Source of the DNA: Planctomyces sp.
GTDB lineage: Bacteria; Planctomycetota; Planctomycetia; Planctomycetales; Planctomycetaceae
Direction of reading: 5' to 3'
Length of the DNA stretch: 64,000 bases
NCBI GenBank assembly: GCA_016795105.1
Contig: JAEUIH010000010.1
Coordinates: 1 to 64,000 of the forward strand
Position numbers and translations under genes: made by a program
The notes under the pieces: model-generated
What the model was told of the DNA's origin: nothing
The model's database searches: none
What the model saw: the letters and a program-made list of their open reading frames with translations, nothing else
Shown here: positions 8,291-17,605 of the stretch, one piece after another
Numbering within the stretch: the stretch's first letter is position 1
Layout: the number at the start of each line of letters is the position of its first letter

Positions 8291-10123
8291 CTACACGTCA
8301 AGTCCCAGCATCCGCATCAGCTCAAGGGCGTTACTTCTCTGTACGACACCATCTCGAAGCTGATAATCAAAGGTCATCTGACCATTCTGAACAGAATCTT
8401 CAAAATGCTTGTTTTCAGCTCTGCCGTCCATCGTCTCGACAATTCGAGTCAGTTCCAGGTCATGCGTGGTCACAAGGCCGATGCTGCCACGATCGACCAG
8501 CGACCGAATCACTGCCTCAGCGCCGCGCCGACGGTCATGAGAATTGGTGCCGTGAAGAATCTCGTCCAGCAGAAACAGGACTGTCCGAGGTTTCATGGTC
8601 AGATCGACCACGCACTTCAGCCGCTGGACAACGGAGAAAAACAGGGATCGCCCTTCCTGAAGAGAATCGCTGACTCGCATCGCCGTCGCCAGCTGAAGGA
8701 TACTCGTGCGGAATTCATCCGCATTGACAACGGCACCACAGTAGGCAAGGACCAGGTTGGTGCCGATCGATCGCAGAAGCGTACTCTTGCCCGACATGTT
8801 TGAGCCACTGACCAGAAGCAGTGGTTGCGTCGGAGTCAGGCTGACATCATTTCTTACGCACGCGGACTTTTGAAGCAGTGGGTGCCCCAGTTGCCGAGCC
8901 TGAAATCCAACCGTCGAATCGTCTATGGTCGGGAGGCAGTAGTCCGGATGTTCAAAATGGAATGCTGCGATCGAAACAGCCGCTTCAAATTCACCGGTTG
9001 CCGCCAGCCATCGTTGCACGTCAGTGCCATGAGCCTGTCGCCAGTGTTCGAGTCTGTCTGTCAGCAGAACCAGAAGTCCTCCCATCCATGCGATGGGGGC
9101 GAAAAACTGATTGCGGAGTGCATTATTGAGCCAGCGAACCAGGGAACTTAACCGTCGGATCGCGGCTGACGCCATCTCCCCGTCGTTGTGGAATTCATCC
9201 TGCAGTGTCTGCAGAGCTGACTCAGTGAAAACATGGTTCTCGAAAAGGATCACAACGTCCGAGAGCTGGTTCAGGGCATGTTCTGCTGAATCCATTTCAG
9301 CGAACACGGTTCGTATCTGATTCCGAGTCATCAGAATCATGGGCCCCTGAAGTATCATCAACATCAACAGAGAAGAAACCGGGAGAACACCCATCAGGAT
9401 GAGAACGACGAGCGGAATACCGGCGATTCCCAACACGGACGACAGAAGGAGAATCCCAAAAGGGATCCTGCGGGCCGGCTGGCGAACCCAGGAGTCCAGA
9501 AGCCGAGCGGCTTCCTTCCAGGAGATCGGATCTCCAACGACTGCCAGAGCTTCTCTGAGTGCCAGTTCATCCTTCAGCGCGATTGCTCTTTTCTGACGAT
9601 CGATAACTTCTGAAGCCTGGGGGACTTCTGTCATCCATCGCGCCAGCGTGCGAATGCCGGGTGCAGTTCGACATTCGTTTAGCAACTGAAACAGAGACCC
9701 CGGACCAAACAAGTCCAAATCCTGAGACCATGGATGAGCGTCACTACGAAAGCTCATCCCCGTTTCAGCGCGATCCGACCATTTTCCAGCGAGGCGATTG
9801 AGGCACATCCTGTAGAAGTCGCGGACATTGCGGTGTTTTTCGAGATTCCTGAGGCAACGAGTGTGCGGACTTAAGAGCAGCAGGAATACACCGCCCGGTA
9901 ACAACATCCAGATCCAGGAGACATCGGAATCCCCAAGACAGATGCAGCCGAGCGCAATGGCTACCAGAAAGACGGCTACCCTCGCATAGACGAACTTCTT
10001 TTCCCGATTCTCAAGCTGTGTTGTCAGGACCTGAATTTCTTCAAGACGTCGGCGATAAGCGTCTTCCGGCCTGGTGCCAACCGTGCTGGCAGGCAGGTGA
10101 CCTTCGTGACGCGGCGAATTCAT
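8291..10123 (-). CDS. Membrane-anchored MutS-family ATPase
   Basis: A 610-residue protein with a C-terminal MutS ATPase domain: Walker A GSNMSGKST (440-448), the DSLQEGRSLFF signature (about 486-496), Walker B FLLDEILHGTNSHDR (D520, E521) and TTHD. It lacks the mismatch-recognition and connector domains of MutS1. Hydrophobic segments occur at about 48-64, 70-86, 222-262 and 341-355, so the ATPase appears membrane-tethered. Such MutS-like membrane proteins are found in Bacteroidetes and planctomycetes and their role is unknown. A DNA-repair role is not supported without the DNA-reading domain. The start at 10123 has a purine-rich site (AGAGAAAGAGA). Confidence 0.85.
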   Translation of the reverse strand: MNSPRHEGHLPASTVGTRPEDAYRRRLEEIQVLTTQLENREKKFVYARVAVFLVAIALGCICLGDSDVSWIWMLLPGGVFLLLLSPHTRCLRNLEKHRNVRDFYRMCLNRLAGKWSDRAETGMSFRSDAHPWSQDLDLFGPGSLFQLLNECRTAPGIRTLARWMTEVPQASEVIDRQKRAIALKDELALREALAVVGDPISWKEAARLLDSWVRQPARRIPFGILLLSSVLGIAGIPLVVLILMGVLPVSSLLMLMILQGPMILMTRNQIRTVFAEMDSAEHALNQLSDVVILFENHVFTESALQTLQDEFHNDGEMASAAIRRLSSLVRWLNNALRNQFFAPIAWMGGLLVLLTDRLEHWRQAHGTDVQRWLAATGEFEAAVSIAAFHFEHPDYCLPTIDDSTVGFQARQLGHPLLQKSACVRNDVSLTPTQPLLLVSGSNMSGKSTLLRSIGTNLVLAYCGAVVNADEFRTSILQLATAMRVSDSLQEGRSLFFSVVQRLKCVVDLTMKPRTVLFLLDEILHGTNSHDRRRGAEAVIRSLVDRGSIGLVTTHDLELTRIVETMDGRAENKHFEDSVQNGQMTFDYQLRDGVVQRSNALELMRMLGLDV

Positions 10124-10183
10124 GTTTCTCTTTCTCTGATCTTCTGCCGAAACAGATTTCTACAGGCGGTGATTGACTGTTGG

Positions 10184-11317
10184 CTATTTGGGGGAGCTTG
10201 TCTGCGAAACAGTCTGACTGCTGTTGCCGTTTCGAATCGCTCCAACGTCAGTGACTCCGCACGATGATAACGCCATCACAGCCATTGCCGATCCTGCGTG
10301 GCTGATGAAGTGATGGTTATCGCGAAACAGAGAACGAGTATACCAGCGGCCGCTCTCACGCTGATTTGCTTTCAGCCAGCTGATGCCTCGCTGAATCGAA
10401 GGTTCTGTCTGCTCAACCTGCGCCTGTCGCAAAACATAGATGATAAACCCGGTTCCGTAACCATCACTGTGTTCCAGGTCCTGCTGCTTGTCGTCTCCAC
10501 GTTCCCATGTTCCAAGTGTGGCCAGTGCCCACCCTCCGTCGGGCTTTTGTATGGATATCAGTCGGCTGACCGTCTGCTGCCGTTCTTCATCTGTCAGCAG
10601 GCCATCGACATAACGAGACGCCCAAAGCACCATCGCTTCGTGGTGAAGTGTTGGAGCAGGATTCGCTTTCAGGTATCGACGAATGCCCTCAAGCCCCTTC
10701 TTCGCGGCATCTGTTTCCGAGTACTTATCTGGTGCGACGCCCGCGGCGATTGCAGCCAGCGTTACACCATAATGGTCATCAGACTCCATCGGCGGCCATT
10801 CGCATTTCAGCCAGCTCCAGCCACCATCTTCCTTCTGAAGCGTCCACATTCGGTCAAGTGCTGTTTTTGTTGTTGGGTGAAGTTTGGCGGTCGTTGCTGA
10901 ATCATTGAAGGCAAGCGCGGCGGCGGTCGCCACAACTTCTGCATCCCATCGTGGCCCGCTCTCCGGCCATCGCTGATTGACGAGTTCCTCAGCAAACGCA
11001 CGCACCGTCTGATGTGCTCCCGTATCGGCGGAGATCATGGGTCGCGCGTACAGATACGCATAGTTCGTGTGGCAGGTGAAACATTTTCTCTCTTTTTGCC
11101 ATGTCAGAGAGGCGGAGTCCAGAAAATGGGCTGCTCGCTCCATTGAGAACTCCGCTGCAATGGGTTCATCAGATGTATTCGCTGCCGGCGCAATGACATT
11201 GTCGAGTGATACATCATCCGCGACAGCGAAAATTGCACTACCAATGCTGACGAAGAGTGCCACTGCGATTGCAAACCCTGAACAGACGGTTGCTCTGATC
11301 GTGCTGCTGTTTGTCAT
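10184..11317 (-). CDS. Secreted prenyltransferase/squalene-cyclase-repeat protein with CxxCH motif
   Basis: About 377 residues. Two ATGs lie at 11323 and 11317; the second gives better spacing to GGAAGG. A signal peptide (about 1-34) is followed by KCFTCH (CxxCH at 79-83), a possible haem c attachment site. An alpha/alpha-barrel repeat domain follows with QW-type motifs QKEDGGW (161-167) and QKPDGGW (257-263). The cyclase catalytic DxDD motif is not seen, so terpene cyclase activity is unlikely. Planctomycete proteins of this type are secreted and uncharacterised. It is downstream of the deacetylase and sulfatase genes (156-bp gap). A haem-bearing repeat scaffold is an inference. Confidence 0.75.
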   Translation of the reverse strand: MTNSSTIRATVCSGFAIAVALFVSIGSAIFAVADDVSLDNVIAPAANTSDEPIAAEFSMERAAHFLDSASLTWQKERKCFTCHTNYAYLYARPMISADTGAHQTVRAFAEELVNQRWPESGPRWDAEVVATAAALAFNDSATTAKLHPTTKTALDRMWTLQKEDGGWSWLKCEWPPMESDDHYGVTLAAIAAGVAPDKYSETDAAKKGLEGIRRYLKANPAPTLHHEAMVLWASRYVDGLLTDEERQQTVSRLISIQKPDGGWALATLGTWERGDDKQQDLEHSDGYGTGFIIYVLRQAQVEQTEPSIQRGISWLKANQRESGRWYTRSLFRDNHHFISHAGSAMAVMALSSCGVTDVGAIRNGNSSQTVSQTSSPK

Positions 11318-11473
11318 CTGCATTTCCTTCCAGGAGTGAAAAACGAGTGGATACGCTATCGGACGGAGGTGTCGGTTTGCAATCGTGGGCGAAAGATCGT
11401 TTCGCATACGGTTCACAGAACTGACTGAGGCAGGGCACTTCTGCCGAAACCAAACCCTGTCCACAACGCGAGG

Positions 11474-12496
11474 TCACAGGACCGCGATCTGATCCAATGT
11501 CGCGAATTCCACTCTGGGTGCCTGACTCTGAACCAGCCGACAGATTGCATCGATTGCTCGAAATTCCGGGTCTGCTGACACAAGGCAGGAAGGATGTGCG
11601 AGAAAGTCGAAAACTGCGGAGTTGTCGATGGCCCATACGATGCTGGCTTCCAACGCTTCCACAAATCCCTCGACTGGCCATCGCCCGGTGCGAAATGCTC
11701 CAATGTCACTGACCGGACTCATTGGAACCTCCACAAGCCCATTTGGATAAGCAAATGGCTGGGCATACTTTTGAGCGTCCACAATCGCCTGAATCACGTC
11801 TCGGCCTGGCCTTTCCTTCGCTTTGCCAGTCGGGTGAGGTGGATAAAGACTGCTCACCCAGGTGTATCCCAGGTCGATAAACAACTTTTGCAGGTCGGGA
11901 CGGTCTCTCAGACCATTTGCAAAGCCGCCCGGCGTCCGAAACCCGTTCGGACGAATCCCAAGACGATGGTTGATTGCCTTTTCGGCAAGCTGGATGTTTT
12001 CGACGACAACTTCCTGAGGTGCCTTACCCCCAATCAGCCACGGCGAACGCTGAAATCGAAACTGAATCTGATCCGGGCTGCTGGCTGTCACATTGACGTG
12101 ATCGTAGGTGTGATTGCCGATTTGATGTCCTTCTGAAATCAGATTCAGCAGCCAGTCGATATTCTCCTGTTCCATCGTCTGGCCAAGTGCAAAGAAGTGG
12201 ATGCGACCTCCGGCAGATTTGACTCTGCGAGCCGCTTCGACTGCGTATGCTTTCGTCGCATCATCGAGATTCCCTTTTTCGTAGTCCCAGTGAGTATCCT
12301 CCCAGTTTGGGAAGTTTCGACTCATCTCGAGGTCAAGCGACACGGCAACTCGGGCCGACTTCTGCGAGACTTGTGCGATCCCTGCGAGAATCGCAGATGT
12401 CTCGTTCAATCCAGGCACCAGCCCCGCTATGCACGCCGCCGAAGAACACAGAAATCGCCGACGTGCCAGCGAAGAGTTTGTGTGCAGCAGATCCAT
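11474..12496 (-). CDS. Tat-type secreted polysaccharide deacetylase (NodB fold)
   Basis: A 340-residue protein with a twin-arginine-like signal (ARRRFLCSSAACIAGL, residues 11-26). NodB motif 1 is SLDLE (D55). Motif 2 is the metal site GNHTYDH (H129, H133). Later motifs FRTPGG and a C-terminal FLAHP complete the carbohydrate esterase 4 / allantoinase-like set. It should remove acetyl (or related acyl) groups from a polysaccharide outside the cytoplasm. Its start codon overlaps the stop of the sulfatase gene by one base (TGATG), so the two are translationally coupled. A joint job in breaking down a modified, sulfated glycan is plausible. Confidence 0.85.
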   Translation of the reverse strand: MDLLHTNSSLARRRFLCSSAACIAGLVPGLNETSAILAGIAQVSQKSARVAVSLDLEMSRNFPNWEDTHWDYEKGNLDDATKAYAVEAARRVKSAGGRIHFFALGQTMEQENIDWLLNLISEGHQIGNHTYDHVNVTASSPDQIQFRFQRSPWLIGGKAPQEVVVENIQLAEKAINHRLGIRPNGFRTPGGFANGLRDRPDLQKLFIDLGYTWVSSLYPPHPTGKAKERPGRDVIQAIVDAQKYAQPFAYPNGLVEVPMSPVSDIGAFRTGRWPVEGFVEALEASIVWAIDNSAVFDFLAHPSCLVSADPEFRAIDAICRLVQSQAPRVEFATLDQIAVL

Positions 12497-14163
12497 CAGT
12501 TCTTCCTTCTTCGTTGTCGGGCAGGTGTACCGGCTTCGGCCGGAATTGGACCGGCCATCGGAGGTGTCTCAAAAAACTCACCGTCGTTCACAAGTCGGGG
12601 ATCCCCTGTTCGCTGCAGCTCTTCGAGTAATTGCCGTTCCATCTGCATTCGGACCGCTTCAAAGGCAGGGTCGCCTGCTAAGTTGTTAAGTTCATCCGGA
12701 TCCAGTTCGAGGTGATAAAGTTCTTCGCGAGGACGCAGTCCGTACATCTTCTCGAACATTGCAGACCATTCCGGGTTGTTTCGATTCATAACAAACCAGG
12801 CCTTTGCCGGGCCGGCATCTTCGTCCGGCAATGTGACGAAGGTCGTCTCTGTGATTTCCTCGGCGCTGGGAGGATCGTCACTGTTCATGAGGTGGAGATC
12901 CCCCAGAGGTGTCCGTTCCGGCTTGAAGTTGATGATGTAGCTGTACTGTGAAGTACGCAGGCATCGCTGCGGATAGGGCAGATGACCGGCGCGGGCCATT
13001 TCCACATGTCGCTCGCGTCCCGTCACCACCCAGGTACGTTCAGGGTCGACTTGCCCCTCGCGATCAGATCTCAACACCGGCCATAATGTCCTTCCGGTCA
13101 TGACATCCGGAGGCTGAAGTCCGGCCGCTTCCAGGATGGTTGGCGCCAGATCCGGAAGATTGACAAAATCATCGACGACTCTGCAACCGTGAACCCCCGG
13201 TCCGGCAACCGCCAGAGCGACTCCGGTACCAAAGTCATAGAGATTGCACTTCCCGTGTGGGAACCCGGGGGCTCCGTGATCACCGGAGACGATAATCAAA
13301 GTATTCTCCATCAGCCCACGTCGGCTAAGTTCTTCCAGATGAACACCGATCGCGGCATCGAACGCCATCACTTCGCCAAAATAGTCAGCGAGGTCTTCAC
13401 GCACTTCCGGCACATCCGGAAGGAAGCCAGGCATTCGCCCAGCAAGCTGATCCGGATTCAGTCCCCAAAGTCGAGCGCCGGAACCTCGAGTCCATTTGCG
13501 ATGAACGTTTGTGGGACCAAACCAGAAACAAAACGGAGAGCCGTCTGGTGTACAATCAAGGAATGAACCAAAGTTCTGGCGGACCTCGTTCAGAATTTCG
13601 ACTTTGCCTGCTTCAATTGTGGCACCGCCATCAACCAGATTTGTCAGATTCTGCGAGAACTGATTGATTCGCCCGCCTGAGGACTGGAACGAGTACTGCT
13701 GTCCGCCAAAACCTGCATCTGCCGGAGTACCCGGGCTCCATACCTTGAAAGACTTGCCAATGTGGTACCCGGCATCTCGCAAAGCCAGTGGCCAAACAGG
13801 GATTTGAGGATCCCAGACAGCACCCTGAAGAATTGCGCCGCGCCCGGTTCGCCAGAAATACTGACCGGAAAGAATTGAACTTCGACACGGTGTACATGAT
13901 GGCGCGTTCACATGAGCGTTCCGAAAAAGAACGCCTCTGGACGCAATCGCATCAAAGTTTGGTGTCTTCAACAGATCCTGATATTGCTGGTGTTTGTTCA
14001 GTTCAGCATATCTGCCGGCAAACCGTCCCCAGTCGTCTGCAAACAGGAACAGAATATTTGGCCGATGATCAGCACCAGATGCCGACTGGCTGATCACTCC
14101 ATGGCAACTCAGCCAAAGACTGAAAATAAACCAAACCAGTGAAGACGTTACAGAACGGCCCAT
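12496..14163 (-). CDS. Secreted sulfatase, formylglycine (Cys) type
   Basis: A 555-residue type I sulfatase with signal peptide (about 1-30). The metal-binding ADDWG is at 42-46. The formylglycine motif CTPCR is at 90-94, with C90 as the residue converted by a maturase. SGDHGAPGFPHGK and the C-terminal sulfatase elements are also present. The start at 14163 has GGAGAG 8 nt upstream. It belongs to the sulfatase expansion common in planctomycetes, which act on sulfated algal polysaccharides. It is coupled to the downstream deacetylase. The only SUMF1-fold protein in this window (33194-34399) seems to lack the catalytic cysteines and is not likely to be its maturase. Confidence 0.92.
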   Translation of the reverse strand: MGRSVTSSLVWFIFSLWLSCHGVISQSASGADHRPNILFLFADDWGRFAGRYAELNKHQQYQDLLKTPNFDAIASRGVLFRNAHVNAPSCTPCRSSILSGQYFWRTGRGAILQGAVWDPQIPVWPLALRDAGYHIGKSFKVWSPGTPADAGFGGQQYSFQSSGGRINQFSQNLTNLVDGGATIEAGKVEILNEVRQNFGSFLDCTPDGSPFCFWFGPTNVHRKWTRGSGARLWGLNPDQLAGRMPGFLPDVPEVREDLADYFGEVMAFDAAIGVHLEELSRRGLMENTLIIVSGDHGAPGFPHGKCNLYDFGTGVALAVAGPGVHGCRVVDDFVNLPDLAPTILEAAGLQPPDVMTGRTLWPVLRSDREGQVDPERTWVVTGRERHVEMARAGHLPYPQRCLRTSQYSYIINFKPERTPLGDLHLMNSDDPPSAEEITETTFVTLPDEDAGPAKAWFVMNRNNPEWSAMFEKMYGLRPREELYHLELDPDELNNLAGDPAFEAVRMQMERQLLEELQRTGDPRLVNDGEFFETPPMAGPIPAEAGTPARQRRRKN

Positions 14164-14200
14164 CCGGATACTCTCCAGAAAACGACTGGTCGGTGTGACA

Positions 14201-14530
14201 TTACTTCAGCAAAAACTGCAACGCGGCTTCACCCGTCTGTCCGGCGGAAACTCCCAGTTTCGCGGCAGCTTCACTCACTTCGACAATTCGTGCGGTCAGC
14301 AAATCTTCAGGTTCAAACAGCGGGTGATCCGGCGTTCCTCGAGCAATCGCGATTGCCATGCCAAATCGATCAGCGACAGCGATATCATAGAGTCCGCAGC
14401 CAATGATCCCTCGGTCTGTATGAATCGCGCAGTACTGTCCCCCGGGCCACCGATAACTTGTGCCCAAAACAGGACCGGATGCTGTGATCAGTACCGCTTG
14501 CCGATGCTGCAACTGAGCAATACTCATCAT
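14201..14530 (-). CDS. DUF1805 family protein
   Basis: A small protein of 109 residues, soluble, with the DUF1805 pattern (GGQYCAIHTDRGIIGCGLYD, then a C-terminal LLTARIVEVSEAAAKLGV). The family is widespread but unassigned. Its ATG overlaps the stop codon of uppS (ATGA, 14527-14530), and a second in-frame ATG follows directly. Tight coupling to undecaprenyl diphosphate synthase is seen here, but whether it reflects function is unknown. Confidence 0.8.
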   Translation of the reverse strand: MMSIAQLQHRQAVLITASGPVLGTSYRWPGGQYCAIHTDRGIIGCGLYDIAVADRFGMAIAIARGTPDHPLFEPEDLLTARIVEVSEAAAKLGVSAGQTGEAALQFLLK

Positions 14531-15315
14531 TTTGTCTCCGACAAACCGCCAAAGCGGCGATCTCTGGCCGCAAAATCACGGCAGGCGGTGTGAAGATCCG
14601 GCTCCCGAAAGTCGGGCCAGTGTCGATCTGTAACCCACAGCTCTGCATAGCTGATCTGCCACAACAGGAAGTTGCTCACGCGAAGTTCACTTGCTGTTCG
14701 AATGACAAGATCCGGGTCTGACATGCCCGCGGTCATCAGGCTCGATTCTACAGTTTCTTCCGTGATCTCAGCAGGATCGATTTTTCCCTCAGCGGCCAAA
14801 ACCGCAATCCTCCGAACGGCTTCTGTGATTTCCTGACGAGCCCCATAATTGACGGCGAGGCAAAGTGTCATCCCGTTGTTCCCGGCAGAGACCTCTTCCG
14901 TTTTGCGAATTTCTTTTTGGATGATCGGATCGAGTTCCTCAACCTTTCCGATGACTCTGAACTTCAACCCCTGACGCATAATCTCGCGTCGCTCTTCGAT
15001 GACATATTGTTTCAGAAGAGCCATCAGCAGAATGAGTTCCCGCCTTGGGCGTTTCCAGTTTTCGTTGGAAAAACAATAGAGCGTCAATTGCTCAAGTCCC
15101 AGTCGACTGCATTCCTCCACCACACATCGTACGGACTTTACACCTCGTCGGTGACCTTCAATGCGCGGAAGGCCCTTTTGCTGCGCCCAGCGTCCGTTAC
15201 CGTCCATAATGATGGCGATATGACGCGGGAGTCGACTGCGGTCGAGCGATCGTTGAGCCAGTTCGGCGTCCGTGTATTCCAGACCTCGTGACAATCCAAC
15301 AGCCTCCAGCCGCAT
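14527..15315 (-). CDS. uppS: Isoprenyl transferase (undecaprenyl diphosphate synthase)
   Basis: A 262-residue cis-prenyltransferase. The signature HIAIIMDGNGRWAQ has the catalytic D38. LYCFSNENWKRP, AVNYGARQEI and the C-terminal RTASELRVSNFLLWQISYAEL are also present, the last a slight variant of the usual RT(G/S)GE(Q/L)R. It condenses isopentenyl units onto farnesyl diphosphate to make the C55 lipid carrier used for cell-wall and surface polysaccharide export. The extra 28 residues before RHIAIIM are typical of a longer N-terminus. Its stop overlaps the DUF1805 gene. Confidence 0.95.
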   Translation of the reverse strand: MRLEAVGLSRGLEYTDAELAQRSLDRSRLPRHIAIIMDGNGRWAQQKGLPRIEGHRRGVKSVRCVVEECSRLGLEQLTLYCFSNENWKRPRRELILLMALLKQYVIEERREIMRQGLKFRVIGKVEELDPIIQKEIRKTEEVSAGNNGMTLCLAVNYGARQEITEAVRRIAVLAAEGKIDPAEITEETVESSLMTAGMSDPDLVIRTASELRVSNFLLWQISYAELWVTDRHWPDFREPDLHTACRDFAARDRRFGGLSETK

Positions 15316-15362
15316 TTCAAAATTTGAGTCTCAACTCAGCCTGATGATCCCTCTGCGTTTCG

Positions 15363-16379
15363 TTACCGAATCTTCGGTTCAGAGCTGACCAGTGCCTTTT
15401 CAATTTCCTGCAGGTTCTTTTCGAGTCGCTTGATCACAGGTGCCGCAGTGTCCGACATTTTCTCGCAGAGGTCGATCCTCACGACCTTCAGCCCCAGAGA
15501 TTCTGCAAAAACTGCGTCGTCCGGCGAACGGTCAGACCTCAACAAAAACAGTGCCGGGGCACCGTTCGCTTCGCTCTTCTTCGCCCGCTCATTAAGAATC
15601 TCCTTCAATTCTTCGCGATCTGAATCGGAGAGCAATTCACCAGGTTCGGGCCAGTGGAGCCATGAAAGTTTCCAGCCAATTCGCCTTGCAAGATACAAAG
15701 GGGCGGATGTATCTGAGAGGACTTCCAACTCGACCCCTTCGCCCGATATCTGTTCAGAAAGACTTGTTATGCTGGCAATCTGTCGTTCAAGATTTTCGAT
15801 CTCGGCCGACAATCGAGCAGTCCGTTGCTCGTAGTCGTCCCTGTGATCGGGCACCAGCTCTGAACATGCTGTCGTGATCCGCTGCAGCTGTGATCCAAGG
15901 AGTTCCGGGTCCAGCCACGTTGCCCATACGGTTCCGGGATGCGAATGTCGGCCGTCGGGGCCATGCTGATGTGTCACCGCATCCGGGATGCGAATCAACT
16001 GATCGTAGTAACCGGAAGAGGTGTCGATCAGTCGAGATTGAGGTACCGTAATTCGATCTCGCCACGGCTCATAGCCCGCTCCCTGAATCAGGATTCTCTG
16101 AGCTCCCTGCAGTTGCTTTACGTCCTTTGAAGTTGGCTTCCACAATCGCGACGGTTTTGATGCCGGGACGACGTTCACGACCTCGACACTGTCGGCCACA
16201 ATTGACCGAGTCAGGTCTTCCAGTACCAGCGACGTGACCGCGATCCCCGCAGATCCACCGGAAGAGGCTTGTACTCCGGCGACATCTTCGCGTGAAGCAT
16301 CACTGCATCCACTCATAAAGGCAGACAACAATGCACAGGACAGAATGAACAGACCCGGAAGTTGTCGCGATAATCTCAT
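15363..16379 (-). CDS. ZnuA-like metal ABC transporter substrate-binding lipoprotein, divergent
   Basis: About 338 residues from the ATG at 16379, which overlaps the asd stop (ATGA). It has a lipoprotein signal (LLSAFMSGC). The fold is that of cluster A-I metal-binding proteins: two lobes, a His-rich loop HQHGPDGRHSH in the first lobe, a WLDPELL motif and a long backbone helix. However, the first two family metal-ligand histidines seem to be replaced: the H of the H-x-YEP motif region is W in LWKPT, and the H of HxWLDP is A. No permease or ATPase gene adjoins it. Metal delivery or sensing of zinc/manganese is possible, but binding must be by an altered site. Confidence 0.7.
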   Translation of the reverse strand: MRLSRQLPGLFILSCALLSAFMSGCSDASREDVAGVQASSGGSAGIAVTSLVLEDLTRSIVADSVEVVNVVPASKPSRLWKPTSKDVKQLQGAQRILIQGAGYEPWRDRITVPQSRLIDTSSGYYDQLIRIPDAVTHQHGPDGRHSHPGTVWATWLDPELLGSQLQRITTACSELVPDHRDDYEQRTARLSAEIENLERQIASITSLSEQISGEGVELEVLSDTSAPLYLARRIGWKLSWLHWPEPGELLSDSDREELKEILNERAKKSEANGAPALFLLRSDRSPDDAVFAESLGLKVVRIDLCEKMSDTAAPVIKRLEKNLQEIEKALVSSEPKIR

Positions 16380-17389
16380 CTGGAATCCTGATGTCTGGCG
16401 AGTAGTTCCGCAATCTGCACGGCATTCGTGGCCGCGCCCTTGCGAAGATTGTCTGAAACACACCAGAACGAAATCGCGTTGGGGTGTGAAAGATCTTTTC
16501 GAATTCGACCCACGAACACTTCGTCTCTGCCATCACAGTTTGAAGGCATCGGGTATTGGGCGTTCGCGGGATCATCAACAACCAGAATTCCTGGCGTGGC
16601 GGCAAACAGCGATTTAGCTTCTTCGACCGACAATGGTCGCTCCGTCTCCACATTGATGCTTTCGCTGTGGCAGTTCGACACTGGGATTCGGATGCAGGTC
16701 GGACATACCTGAATGGTTTCGTCACCCAGAATCTTGCGAGTCTCGTAGACCATCTTCAATTCTTCGCTGGTGTAACCATTGTCTTTGAAACCACCAATCT
16801 GAGGAATTGCATTGAAGGCGATTGGGTACCGAAACGCCTTATACTCGTATTTCGTACCTGCCAGGGATGCCTTTGATCCTTCCAAAAGATCGGCTGTGCC
16901 CTGAAGCCCGGCTCCGCTTGTCGCCTGATACGTACTGACAATCACTCGTCGAACACGAGCAGCATCATGGAGTGGCTTAAGCGCTAGTGCCATTTGAGTG
17001 GTTGAACAGTTTGGGCTGGCAATGATCCCCTTCGCATTCAAGGCCGCTTCCGGATTGATTTCCGGGATCACCAGCGCCACGTCAGGCTTCATTCGCCAGA
17101 AGCCCGATTCATCAATGACCTTCGCTCCCGCCTTCACTGCCGATGGGAGGTACTCCGCAGCAGTCTCGTCCGGCGTGCTGGCTATCACCAGCGAAATCCC
17201 CTTGAAGCAGTCGTGAGTCAACTCTTCCACAACCACCGGTTTGCCCTGAAATTGAACCGACGTACCAGCACTGCGAGCAGACGCGAAGAACCGAAAGCTC
17301 CGTGCCGGAAATTTCCGCTCCTCGAGCAATTGCAGGATGATTCGACCAACTGCCCCTGTTGCACCCACTACCGCTACTGATTCAAACAC
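16376..17389 (-). CDS. asd: Aspartate-semialdehyde dehydrogenase
   Basis: A 337-residue enzyme with the N-terminal NADP-binding GATGAVG (10-16), the catalytic cysteine in ASPNCSTTQ (C128) and a late RIPVSNCHSESINVE containing the active-site histidine. It makes aspartate semialdehyde from aspartyl phosphate, the branch point to lysine/diaminopimelate, methionine and threonine. The start is GTG at 17389 with an AAGGGA site 8 nt upstream. It is followed with a 4-nt overlap by the ZnuA-like lipoprotein gene. A divergent sigma-factor gene starts 216 bp upstream. Confidence 0.95.
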   Translation of the reverse strand: MFESVAVVGATGAVGRIILQLLEERKFPARSFRFFASARSAGTSVQFQGKPVVVEELTHDCFKGISLVIASTPDETAAEYLPSAVKAGAKVIDESGFWRMKPDVALVIPEINPEAALNAKGIIASPNCSTTQMALALKPLHDAARVRRVIVSTYQATSGAGLQGTADLLEGSKASLAGTKYEYKAFRYPIAFNAIPQIGGFKDNGYTSEELKMVYETRKILGDETIQVCPTCIRIPVSNCHSESINVETERPLSVEEAKSLFAATPGILVVDDPANAQYPMPSNCDGRDEVFVGRIRKDLSHPNAISFWCVSDNLRKGAATNAVQIAELLARHQDSR

Positions 17390-17605
17390 TGCTCAATTCC
17401 CTTGCATAACTAAACACATGTCCAGTACCTCGTCGTGAAGGTCGAACGAGAACTACAACAGAACGAAGTCCATGGATTCGGAAAACACTCGATTTTCTAC
17501 CACTGGACACGCTGGACGCGTTCGCGGTCGGGAAAATATCTTCTCCGGCAGGAATTTTGAATTCTGACAGACAAACTTCCCGTCTTCGAGTTTCTGCCAT
17601 AAGCC

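Noticed and set aside
10184-11317. Squalene-hopene cyclase
   Set aside because: It has QW-type repeats but lacks the catalytic DxDD motif and is much shorter than a true cyclase.
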